Shown one piece after another: positions 19,601 to 27,045 of a DNA stretch of 64,000 nucleotides. Source of the DNA: an uncultured Flavobacteriaceae bacterium (lineage in GTDB: Bacteria > Bacteroidota > Bacteroidia > Flavobacteriales > Flavobacteriaceae); contig CANNAN010000011.1 in assembly GCA_947502635.1 (NCBI GenBank), forward strand, positions 1 to 64,000. The letters run 5' to 3'. The notes beneath the pieces are model-generated. The model had not been told where the DNA came from and ran no database searches. It saw only the letters and a list, made by a program, of their open reading frames with translations. Position 1 is the first letter of the stretch; every line of letters starts with the position of its first letter. Both the position numbers and the translations under genes were made by a program.

Positions 19601-21289
19601 GATTCAGAAAACCTTAAGATAATTCCTGGTCGTGAAAAATTACGAATTGAAACTAACATACTTAGGACTGATGTAGCTTATGAATTAGAGTTACATACAG
19701 AAACAGAGAAAATTGTTTTCGAATTTGATCATCATGACGAACTTGAAACGTTCTGTAACGTGTTAAAGATAGGAAGGGAGCGCGTACATACTGTCCCCAA
19801 TGAAAGTAAGTTTTCTAAGGAGGTCGTGGCGTATCTACAAGATAATTTCTTACCAGAGCAAATTCTTCCGGCATTTTGCGAAACTTTAGATTTATATCTG
19901 GCAGAAGCACCTTCAGACTTAATAAAACAGACTTCGGAGGAGGTGCTTTGGAAATATATGAAAGCACTGTTATATTGTACAGTGGATGATAAAGGCGTTT
20001 CAGAAGAAGCCATTTTGATAAACCTTTTAGAAGCTTTACAAAGTAAGGGGGCAGATGCTTTACTCGAAGGTTTGATTTCCAGAAAAGCGTTTAGTGGAGA
20101 TTCCATGTTTAAGGCCTTGTATAAAAAAATAGATAACTGGAATGGAGAAGAAAATTTCACAAAGTTTATAAATACCTTATATGGTATTTGGGCGAGTTCT
20201 TCCAAAAGTTCGGCCATTGCAGTCGATGACCTTCCTTATAAATCAAAAAAACAATGGGGGTTCTATTCTAGTCAATTTGACGTTTCACTGAATCAGGAAT
20301 ATACTCAGGTTACTCTAAAAACAACAAAAGGAAGAAGACATAAGATAAAACATTTTACTTATGGACCTTATCACATTTTTGATCCCATTTCACTCACAGA
20401 ATATGACAAAGTTAAAGATGTTGCAGGGAACCTTCAGGTACCTTCTGTTAAAGTGCCGTCATTTATTATTGCCAGTATTGCTCAAAATCAGAATACACAT
20501 AACACCAGCCGAACAGCGAACCTGACGCTTGATGCAGCGCTTACTTTTTCGGGTATTGGTAACGTGTCTAAGCTTAGGTATCTAAGGCAACTTGGTAAGC
20601 TTAAGGCAAAAGAATCCATGGAGCTTGTAAGTGGAATCTCGACGTCTATGGCTGTTGTTAATTTTATGCTGGAGTATTCAGGTAAGTGTAATGATAAAAC
20701 AGCCTATTGTACAAAATTAAAGGAGTATTTATCGCTTGTAGAGGCGTCACTTAGTCTAGGTACAAACTATGCGTTTTTGTTAAACCGTAAGGCAAAAGAA
20801 GTTTTAGAGGAGATAGAAAAGGGAAATCATAATATAGATAATGCAGCAGAGCTGGAAGCTATCAAAAAAGAGTTGAAAGCTCTCGCCAGCCAGCCAGCCA
20901 GCACTATTTTAAAAGAATTACACCTTTTGAACGATGCCAGTAAATTAGCATCTATTCCAATAAAAGTTGCCGATGTCACACTTACCCTGTCTACAGTTTC
21001 CTTCTTGCTTAAGTATACAGACTGCCAGGAAGCATGGTGCAAAGAGACATTGCAATATTTAGGATATGTACAAAAAGCCATTGCAACAAAAGGCGTAGCA
21101 GATAAGGCCATCGCTAAGGCTGCCGAAATTCTTAATAAAAAAATACAAAAGGATGAAGGTGCCTTTGGAGATAAAAATAACAGGGAAAAAGTTCTAAAGG
21201 AATTACAAGGCGTCATTAAAACAATGTCATCTTCCAGATTAAATAAGCTTAAGACCAAGCTTAAAAAATTAAGGCCCCATTGTAAATAA
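16667..21289 (+). CDS. Giant exported Fn3/metallopeptidase-like protein, putative toxin carrier
   Basis: 1540 aa with a signal peptide (about 1-20, CFLSSAQ). The N-terminal third is beta-rich, with an Fn3-like domain at about 281-375 (SCSAPNTVTAQPQGTSKINV to ITTAK). A Gly/Asp/Asn-rich linker follows at about 500-585. At 842-853 the motif HELGHGVFGLEH supplies a zinc-type HExxH (H842, E843, H846) plus G850 and H853, and NFLMDY (M869) resembles a metzincin Met-turn. The C-terminal 260 residues are helical, with two related cysteine-containing modules (C1341/C1348 and C1453/C1458). From memory, Bacteroidota polymorphic-toxin precursors share the layout Fn3 - HELGHG motif - helical module - variable toxin tip. 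Here the protein stops before any recognisable toxin domain, and the next gene, in the same frame, supplies an ADP-ribosyltransferase. There is no T9SS sorting tail. Carrier function is inferred. Confidence 0.72.
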   Translation: MRKLFIAFCYLFVGCFLSSAQQFPIQIIPQINPPSPVNFYSYADATTINSPINLQLILNDISIVNRQIRLKLYFEGKGINFQSKNFIVGAESLFISGGEPLRLNNTQLAPYFEFQNIQGINPNIYRRGIPEGSYQFCFEVFDFNTGNRLSSKTCASTFIFSNEPPLLNLPLNKKNITPGAVENIVFQWTPRHINVSNVEYELSIVEVWDEYVDPQTAFQSLPPVFQTTTRATTFIYGPAQPLLLGNKKYVWRVKAKALQGAEEIGLFRNDGYSEIFWFTRTESCSAPNTVTAQPQGTSKINVYWEENPALYTEYIIRYREANKPGAAWFTMKTNSSWATVWHLKPGKTYEYQVAAKCQFEESDFTEIQEITTAKEEDKTSDYNCGIVPDEVAITNRNPHPQLRTGNRITAGDFIITLTDITSQSNGIISGKGFVQIPYLKYARFAVVYDNVLVNSDSQLAQGEIVTVNDSQFGKGEEIIVDVEIDPKETIHGDQGDIKTTEVDYEIKEVRVNENGGIEVIGTNGEVGNLPGGKDTVITDSNGDVNTVSEDGNITQGEMAPGGPVVADNGGSGNSSAGEVEDMSVRVDFIRSGVYSYDDMPGIESDNLIAEYPTIKLGNDTHTIPFKAISKLHGDDIIKAVAHITSNDYKTDDIIFKTKEGIQIPATWQDDEATLNLKQTFDYAVQEIFATVPSKDDNAKHKVVGTFNLVHLNSALSNIELVLIPINNAQISNGVVGQVNDIYNKSGVNFNIKVAPPLQLPDKLWNANGLLDIGDSGHLSYYTSEERNIIDAYKAENHVNSSTYYLFVSDLPVSNAEVNGFMPLKSQFGFVFGSSNQARIAAHELGHGVFGLEHIFETYSTPEGATNFLMDYGTGTRLAHMDWKKMYAPGFKLYWFQGDEAGESNSDKNEIVTSKIHKLLTYIKGQYNAQDETLPWRSLLINTKRNNRNRRFYVSLEKTFKVDFENQTLAFKVKSHPGKDSENLKIIPGREKLRIETNILRTDVAYELELHTETEKIVFEFDHHDELETFCNVLKIGRERVHTVPNESKFSKEVVAYLQDNFLPEQILPAFCETLDLYLAEAPSDLIKQTSEEVLWKYMKALLYCTVDDKGVSEEAILINLLEALQSKGADALLEGLISRKAFSGDSMFKALYKKIDNWNGEENFTKFINTLYGIWASSSKSSAIAVDDLPYKSKKQWGFYSSQFDVSLNQEYTQVTLKTTKGRRHKIKHFTYGPYHIFDPISLTEYDKVKDVAGNLQVPSVKVPSFIIASIAQNQNTHNTSRTANLTLDAALTFSGIGNVSKLRYLRQLGKLKAKESMELVSGISTSMAVVNFMLEYSGKCNDKTAYCTKLKEYLSLVEASLSLGTNYAFLLNRKAKEVLEEIEKGNHNIDNAAELEAIKKELKALASQPASTILKELHLLNDASKLASIPIKVADVTLTLSTVSFLLKYTDCQEAWCKETLQYLGYVQKAIATKGVADKAIAKAAEILNKKIQKDEGAFGDKNNREKVLKELQGVIKTMSSSRLNKLKTKLKKLRPHCK
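20885..20902 (+). repeat. GCCA tetranucleotide repeat inside the carrier gene
   Basis: About four and a half copies of GCCA in the coding sequence, around codons 1407-1412 (ALASQPAST). A gain or loss of one unit would shift the frame before the last 130 residues. The copy number is low, so phase variation is possible but not likely on this evidence alone. Confidence 0.8.
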
Positions 21290-21319
21290 TAATATGGTAA
21301 ATATAAACGAAGCATAGAT

Positions 21320-22264
21320 ATGATAATATCCAAAATAAGAATCTTATTGTTTTTGATCCTTTCTTTAATAATAGGGATTCAGAATGTTAGGTCACAAGAA
21401 GACGATTGCCTGGTAGATATACTGGTATCCGAATTGCAAAAAACAAATTCAAACAAATTGTATGATTATTTTGAAATAAATACAGAAAAAAAGTTTGAAG
21501 CTTGGAAAGTTCTATTGAAAACAGATTCAGAGATAAATCGGTTGGATTTAAAACAGCTCAAAGATGTAGAAGAATATCTGGATTTTAAAAGATTAAGTGC
21601 TGAAGACCTTATTACAAAGGTCAAGGCTTCAGGAGTAAACTATTCCAGTTGGAGGAAGCAAAGCAAGGAAAATAGTCTGACTAAAATGCTTCAAAACGAG
21701 TATTTTAAAGAAATATATGAGAATTTTAAAAATAAATTAGTTCATAGGAGATTTAATGACCTGAAATTAGAAGAAGAAGCTATTCTTCATTTTTACACAA
21801 GAAAAACATACTACAAATTCAACAATGCTTTAAGTAACAATTCAAAACGTGAAGACATCCTAGAGCTGGAACAATTGTTAAACAAAACGCTACATAAAAT
21901 TTCGTCTTCACCAGCTACCTATAATAGAGGTATTGGATATAAAGAAATAGAATACTTATTAAGTGTAGGTAAAGGTGGAACGGTTGTTTATAAGAATTTT
22001 TTATCAACCAGTTCTTCTCGAGAACTTGCTATGGAGTTTGTAGTGAAAAATAAAGAAAAAACAGGAAAGGGAGCTTTGGTTAAAGTCATCTCAAAGCATG
22101 GAAAATCCATAATAAAGTATTCGCAGGCTGATGAATCCGAGTTTCTTCACAAAAGTAAAACCGAATTTATAGTTAAAGATATTGAAGTTGCAAAAGAAAG
22201 CTACAGCACAAATGAAGGTGTTGTGCCTAAGGGATATTACGTTTTTACCATTGAGGAAAAGTAA
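21320..22264 (+). CDS. Secreted ADP-ribosyltransferase, putative effector/toxin
   Basis: 314 aa with its own signal peptide (LLFLILSLIIGIQNVRSQ, about 1-26). Residues 28-120 contain a helical segment, KFEAWKVLLKTDSEINRLDL, of the kind found as a linker before toxin tips in Bacteroidota polymorphic toxins. The C-terminal half has the three signatures of arginine-type (R-S-E) ADP-ribosyltransferases: R203 in TYNRGIG, the STS motif at 229-231 in FLSTSSS, and the ExE motif E272-S-E274 in DESEFL. The ExE form usually modifies arginine residues. The predicted reaction is transfer of ADP-ribose from NAD+ to a protein target. The gene begins 30 bases after the carrier gene, in the same frame, behind tandem TAA codons. 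No immunity gene is evident directly downstream. The fold call is fairly secure; toxin role and target are inferred. Confidence 0.78.
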   Translation: MIISKIRILLFLILSLIIGIQNVRSQEDDCLVDILVSELQKTNSNKLYDYFEINTEKKFEAWKVLLKTDSEINRLDLKQLKDVEEYLDFKRLSAEDLITKVKASGVNYSSWRKQSKENSLTKMLQNEYFKEIYENFKNKLVHRRFNDLKLEEEAILHFYTRKTYYKFNNALSNNSKREDILELEQLLNKTLHKISSSPATYNRGIGYKEIEYLLSVGKGGTVVYKNFLSTSSSRELAMEFVVKNKEKTGKGALVKVISKHGKSIIKYSQADESEFLHKSKTEFIVKDIEVAKESYSTNEGVVPKGYYVFTIEEK

Positions 22265-22392
22265 ATACCCTACCTATAGCCATTAAAAAACCCTGTTTTC
22301 GGTGTATTAAGAAAAATCTTATCTGTGTAATATTGTACTACGATAACTTATATGTCTTGTGTATAGGGGAAGAGTTAAAGAAATTTCAAACC

Positions 22393-25300
22393 ATGAATAA
22401 GAGTAAAGTTTTGATAATTAATAAAGTAAGAGTGTTTCTGGTCATAGCTCTAATGGTCGGTTCATTTGGCCAACTAATAGCAGAAACCAAAAAAGGTTTC
22501 GAAGGGCGTGCTATAAAAGTTAGTAGCAAGACTAAGGATTATAAAAATTCTAAAAAGGTTAAAAAAACAGCGTCGTCTGTAAAAACGTCCCGGAAATTTA
22601 AATCTCTAGAGCAATACGATACGCCTGTTCCTATAAAAGCGGTAAAACCTGTAAAAAAGAAAACAAAAGGCTTTCATTTTGATAGTGCTAGTGCTACCGA
22701 AAACCAAAAATGGTTGGAATTGGCACAAAATACTTTTGCCAAAATAGAAGAGGCTCAAAACTATATTGATCTACTTACTAGTGACAATTTATCACAACTT
22801 CCTGTAGCAATTACTCCTAAAACTGTAAGCAATACCAAGTACACTGTAGGTATAGCCAAAGCCAGTTTTAAACCGTCCTATGCAGAGTTAACAGTGTTTT
22901 TAAAAGTAGAGACGGCAAGGGGAACATTAATTTTAGGAGCACAGGATATTAAATTATCTCATGATGGTGGTATTGTAGGAGATGCAAAATTAAATCTAAT
23001 ATCTAAGTTCTCTATCAACATTAATAAAGAAAAAATATTACTGACCCTGAATGGTGATTTTACCGACCCGAAAACCTATGCTACTATGGATTGTAATGGT
23101 TTTAAGGAGTTGTTTATCGATGCCAATGTCTCTTTTCATAACGATTTGATATTTCCAGTTAATGAAGATGGAAAGAAAATTGAGGCCAAGAGAGTAGAAG
23201 GTTCTTTTAAAACCCAAGTGGCCGATTGGAATGACTGGGTCGTTAATATTTCATTGCCAGAATTTGGAGTAAAAGGATTGGAAGGCACTACTTTTAAATT
23301 AAATACAGCGGTATTGGATTTTAGTGACCTTAGAAATGATGAAGCTGTACCAGCAAATTATATTAACACCTATTACCCCAATACCCCTAATTTATGGCGT
23401 GGCGTATATGTTGAAAGCCTAAAAATATTACTGCCAAAAGCTTTTAAAAAGAATAACGGCAATCATAGACTAGCTTTTACGGGTACAAAGATGATTATTG
23501 ATGATGCGGGAGTTACTGGCACATTTGAAGGAGAAAATATCTTGTCTATTGAAGAAGGTTCTGCCTCAAAATGGCAGTTCTCATTAGATTATTTTAAAGT
23601 CGGATTGCAAAGAAATACTATTATAGAAGGGGAGTTTAATGGAGAAATGATTTTACCAGTGTCTAAAGTAGGTCGCTTAAAATATAATGCTTTTATCCAG
23701 CCAAATGAGTATACATTTCAAGTTTCCAATACAGAAGATCTAGACTTCGATGTTTGGAACGCTAAGGTTAACCTTACCCCAGATTCCTTTGTAGAAATGA
23801 CAATTAAAGAAGATAAGTTTAGGCCCAAAGCACATTTAAATGGATCGGTAGGTATTGCCTCTGGGCTCAAAAAAGGATCGTCCTCTTCGGGGGATAAAAC
23901 AGTTAATTTTAAAGGCATCGTTTTTGAAAAAATGGTCATCCAGACCGAATCTCCCAAGTTTGCCGTTGAATATTTTGGATATAGGGGGAAACAAAAACTA
24001 GCCAATTTTCCAGTAAGTTTAAATGAGGTAGGCCTCAGGTTAAAAGGAGAGCAGGCTGAGTTGGTCATAGATTTTAGTGTTAACCTAACCTCTGAAAAAG
24101 ACGGCGGAAACGGTGGCGGATGTAAATTGGCTATAAAAGCAAAATTAGAAGATGATCAAGGTCGCGAACGATGGACATACGATGGGATTGATATAGAACG
24201 GCTCAACGTTCAGATGGAAGTCGCAGGTCTGGAACTCAAGGGGGCTATTTTTATATTTGAAGATGATCCTGTATATGGGAAAGGTTTTGCAGGGGCAGTT
24301 GGAGCAAAGTTTTCAATGGGGATGCAGCTTGAAGTAGAAGCCAAGGCCCTTTTTGGTCGTACAGATACGTTTCGTTATTGGTATGCCGATGCTGGGGTCA
24401 CCTTACCTATGCCAGTTCCCATTTTTACTGGATTTGCTATCAATTACTTTGGAGGAGGATTTCATAATCGAATGAAAATGGCTGGAATGGATAGGAACCC
24501 AAATGGAGCTTACGAAAATATTGGGACTTCAATTTCTGGAGTCATTTACGAGCCCAATGAAGACAACAGTTTTGGGATGAAAGCAAGTGTCGGGGTCATC
24601 ACCCAAAATTCTGAAGAGTTATTTAATGCTACTTTAGAGTTTGGAATGTCTTTCCGCAGATCGGGTGGATTAGAAGACATTTACTTTAAAGGAGAAGGGA
24701 ACCTCATTTCCAGTATTCCAAATAACTTTTATCAAAGATTAACTGATAAACTAGGAGCTATTTCTGAAGGGGTGGATACGGTATTGGCATCATATCAACC
24801 CGAAGGACGTATTGCTGCCAATGTTTTTATAAAGCATGATTTTACGAATAGCGTCTTCCATGCAACTTCAGAACTGTATATTAATTTAGGTTTTCTAAAA
24901 GGTATTGGTCCTAATGGTAGAGCTGGTTGGCTTGATTTTTATGTTGCTCCAGATACTTGGCACCTCCTTATAGGAACCCCAGAAGATCCTATTGGAACAA
25001 AAATGAATATCGGAATCCTGAAAGAAGAAACCCGAGCGTATTTTATGACGGGGCAAGATTTACCTGGGAGCCCGCCGCCACCAGCTATGGTAGCAAAAAT
25101 ACTTGGGGTAGATGCTGCAAAATTAGATTATACCAGAGATCTTAACAAACTGGACTCTGGTAGAGGAATGGCTATGGGCATGCATTGGGCCATGTCTACA
25201 GGAGATTTACGATTCTTGATTTTCTATGCCCGTTTTGATGCTGGATTCGGTTTTGATATCATGTTAAAAGATTATGGAGAGGCACATTGCAAAGGCGCTT

Positions 25301-27045
25301 CAGGGCCTATTGGTATGGATGGCTGGTATGCCAATGGCCAGGCATATGCCTATTTACAAGGGCACGTGGGACTCAAAATCAAAATTTTCGGAAGAGGGAA
25401 GAAGGTCAATGTATTTTCGGGAAGTGGTGCTGTACTCGTACAGGCCAGGCTCCCTAACCCCACCTGGTTAAGAGGGTACCTTAAAGGAAAGTACAAACTT
25501 TTAGGAGGAATGGTTAAAGGAAGCTTTAGGTTTAAAATTGAGGTTGGTGATAAATGTGAGGTTGTAGGAGAAAAAGTGTTGGACGGAATTGTGGTTATTG
25601 GTGATATACAGCCCAAAAAAGACGCCAAAGATGTCGATGTATTTGCTGCACCCCAGGTGTCGTTTAACCTTCCTGTTAATAAGGTGTTTGAATTACCTGA
25701 TGATGAAGGTGATCATCGTTACAAAATCATATTAGATAAGCTTGAGATTAGTAAAAACGGCCAACCTATTAAAGGTGATATTGAGTGGAGTACGGGCAAC
25801 GATTTAGCGACGTTCTACTCCCATGAAATCTTACCGCCTAATAGTAAACTTAATGGATTTGTTCAGGTGCATTTTGAAGAAATGATTAATGGTAGATGGC
25901 AGGTTATTAAAGATAAAGGAGCGTCTGCTACCGAATCTAAAGAATTAGCATTCCAAACGGGAGAGGCCCCAGATAATATTCCACTTTCTAATATTACTTA
26001 TATGTACCCGGTGATTAATCAACAAAACTTTTATAGAGATCAATATCGAAATGGGTATGTAAACTTAAAACGTGGGCAATCCTACCTTTTTGAACCCATT
26101 CCTAATTGGAGTAAGACCGTGACTATAAAACCAGAATTTGGAAATGAAACCAGAGTCGACTTTTCATATAATGCAGCTAGGAAACAGTTAGCTTTCGAGT
26201 TACCTAAACATATGGAATTGAATAGCCATTATAGTTTGATGCTATCTGTGGTACCACCCGAATCACAAAATGAAAACAGCACGGCTGAAAGCTATGCAAC
26301 AACCCAACTTGATGATAATAAAGAAGAAGGAAATATAGTCTCCATTCGAACCAATGTTATTAGTCAATTAAAGGTGCGGGGAGACGAAAGGGAACTCCTT
26401 AATTATGGGTTTAAAAGTAGTGCATACAAAACCTTCCAGAAGAAAATGGATGACATGAGAAGGCACGATGATTCCTACGAATTTACAAGTATACCCTATG
26501 GTTTAACACTATCAAATAAAATACATCCTTTAGAACCATTTGATATTCAGGAATTGGTAGGAACAAGGTTTACGGGAGGAAAACCATTAATTCAGGCCCG
26601 TGCGTTGTTAAATAATACCTATTACAATAATAAGATATATCCATTAATTTACAAAAACTACCCGTTAGCTGGAAAAATAACAGTAGATCGGAATACAGAT
26701 AAAGTGGGCATACCTCCCATAGAAGGAGTGGAACCAATGACCTGGTATTTAACCTATCTCGAAAATGAGGTACTAGTAGATCTAAAACAAAACAATCCCT
26801 ACAGATACAACCTCACTTATTATTTCCATGAGGATTATGAAGATTTAGTTGTTAAACTGGTTAATTCAGATATTGAAGGATCGCAGTTGGGGCTTTATTT
26901 GGATCTGCTAAAAGGGCCATTCCCAATGATGGAATATGGCAATTATGACACCGAATTTAAATATTTCCTTCCTGGAAGTATGGAAAATGGAAGAAAACGT
27001 AAAGTCAAATATTTTAACAAACAATATGGCCCCGATGAAAACTAA
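22393..27045 (+). CDS. Giant exported protein of unknown family
   Basis: 1550 aa from the start at 22393, chosen over the in-frame ATG at 22333 because it gives a proper signal peptide (VFLVIALMVGSFGQLIAE). I do not recognise the family. After a Lys-rich stretch (about 30-90) the protein is almost entirely beta-strand, with many short amphipathic strands, Gly/Asn turns and repeated contexts of the kind IIEGEFNGEMILP, suggesting long beta-helix or beta-barrel-like sheets. A Gly-rich run lies near residues 565-575. The last 400 residues read like Ig/Fn3-type modules. Cysteine is rare, there is no lipobox and no T9SS tail. It lies between the ADP-ribosyltransferase and an Fn3 protein whose start overlaps its stop, so it belongs to the same operon. 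It may be a structural or conduit component of the surface apparatus; this is inference. Confidence 0.7.
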   Translation: MNKSKVLIINKVRVFLVIALMVGSFGQLIAETKKGFEGRAIKVSSKTKDYKNSKKVKKTASSVKTSRKFKSLEQYDTPVPIKAVKPVKKKTKGFHFDSASATENQKWLELAQNTFAKIEEAQNYIDLLTSDNLSQLPVAITPKTVSNTKYTVGIAKASFKPSYAELTVFLKVETARGTLILGAQDIKLSHDGGIVGDAKLNLISKFSININKEKILLTLNGDFTDPKTYATMDCNGFKELFIDANVSFHNDLIFPVNEDGKKIEAKRVEGSFKTQVADWNDWVVNISLPEFGVKGLEGTTFKLNTAVLDFSDLRNDEAVPANYINTYYPNTPNLWRGVYVESLKILLPKAFKKNNGNHRLAFTGTKMIIDDAGVTGTFEGENILSIEEGSASKWQFSLDYFKVGLQRNTIIEGEFNGEMILPVSKVGRLKYNAFIQPNEYTFQVSNTEDLDFDVWNAKVNLTPDSFVEMTIKEDKFRPKAHLNGSVGIASGLKKGSSSSGDKTVNFKGIVFEKMVIQTESPKFAVEYFGYRGKQKLANFPVSLNEVGLRLKGEQAELVIDFSVNLTSEKDGGNGGGCKLAIKAKLEDDQGRERWTYDGIDIERLNVQMEVAGLELKGAIFIFEDDPVYGKGFAGAVGAKFSMGMQLEVEAKALFGRTDTFRYWYADAGVTLPMPVPIFTGFAINYFGGGFHNRMKMAGMDRNPNGAYENIGTSISGVIYEPNEDNSFGMKASVGVITQNSEELFNATLEFGMSFRRSGGLEDIYFKGEGNLISSIPNNFYQRLTDKLGAISEGVDTVLASYQPEGRIAANVFIKHDFTNSVFHATSELYINLGFLKGIGPNGRAGWLDFYVAPDTWHLLIGTPEDPIGTKMNIGILKEETRAYFMTGQDLPGSPPPPAMVAKILGVDAAKLDYTRDLNKLDSGRGMAMGMHWAMSTGDLRFLIFYARFDAGFGFDIMLKDYGEAHCKGASGPIGMDGWYANGQAYAYLQGHVGLKIKIFGRGKKVNVFSGSGAVLVQARLPNPTWLRGYLKGKYKLLGGMVKGSFRFKIEVGDKCEVVGEKVLDGIVVIGDIQPKKDAKDVDVFAAPQVSFNLPVNKVFELPDDEGDHRYKIILDKLEISKNGQPIKGDIEWSTGNDLATFYSHEILPPNSKLNGFVQVHFEEMINGRWQVIKDKGASATESKELAFQTGEAPDNIPLSNITYMYPVINQQNFYRDQYRNGYVNLKRGQSYLFEPIPNWSKTVTIKPEFGNETRVDFSYNAARKQLAFELPKHMELNSHYSLMLSVVPPESQNENSTAESYATTQLDDNKEEGNIVSIRTNVISQLKVRGDERELLNYGFKSSAYKTFQKKMDDMRRHDDSYEFTSIPYGLTLSNKIHPLEPFDIQELVGTRFTGGKPLIQARALLNNTYYNNKIYPLIYKNYPLAGKITVDRNTDKVGIPPIEGVEPMTWYLTYLENEVLVDLKQNNPYRYNLTYYFHEDYEDLVVKLVNSDIEGSQLGLYLDLLKGPFPMMEYGNYDTEFKYFLPGSMENGRKRKVKYFNKQYGPDEN

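Noticed and set aside
19732-21333. Reverse frames of 161 and 168 codons opposite the carrier gene
   Set aside because: Considered as possible antisense immunity genes, but their composition mirrors the plus-strand gene and no start context or domain is seen.
21320-22264. Reading the 314-aa protein as a metallopeptidase or nuclease toxin
   Set aside because: No HExxH, HNH or Lys-rich nuclease motif is present, while all three ADP-ribosyltransferase motifs are in the correct order and spacing.
26936-27034. Long N-terminal extension of the Fn3 protein
   Set aside because: The extension lies inside the previous gene in another frame and would bury the signal peptide that starts at 27035.
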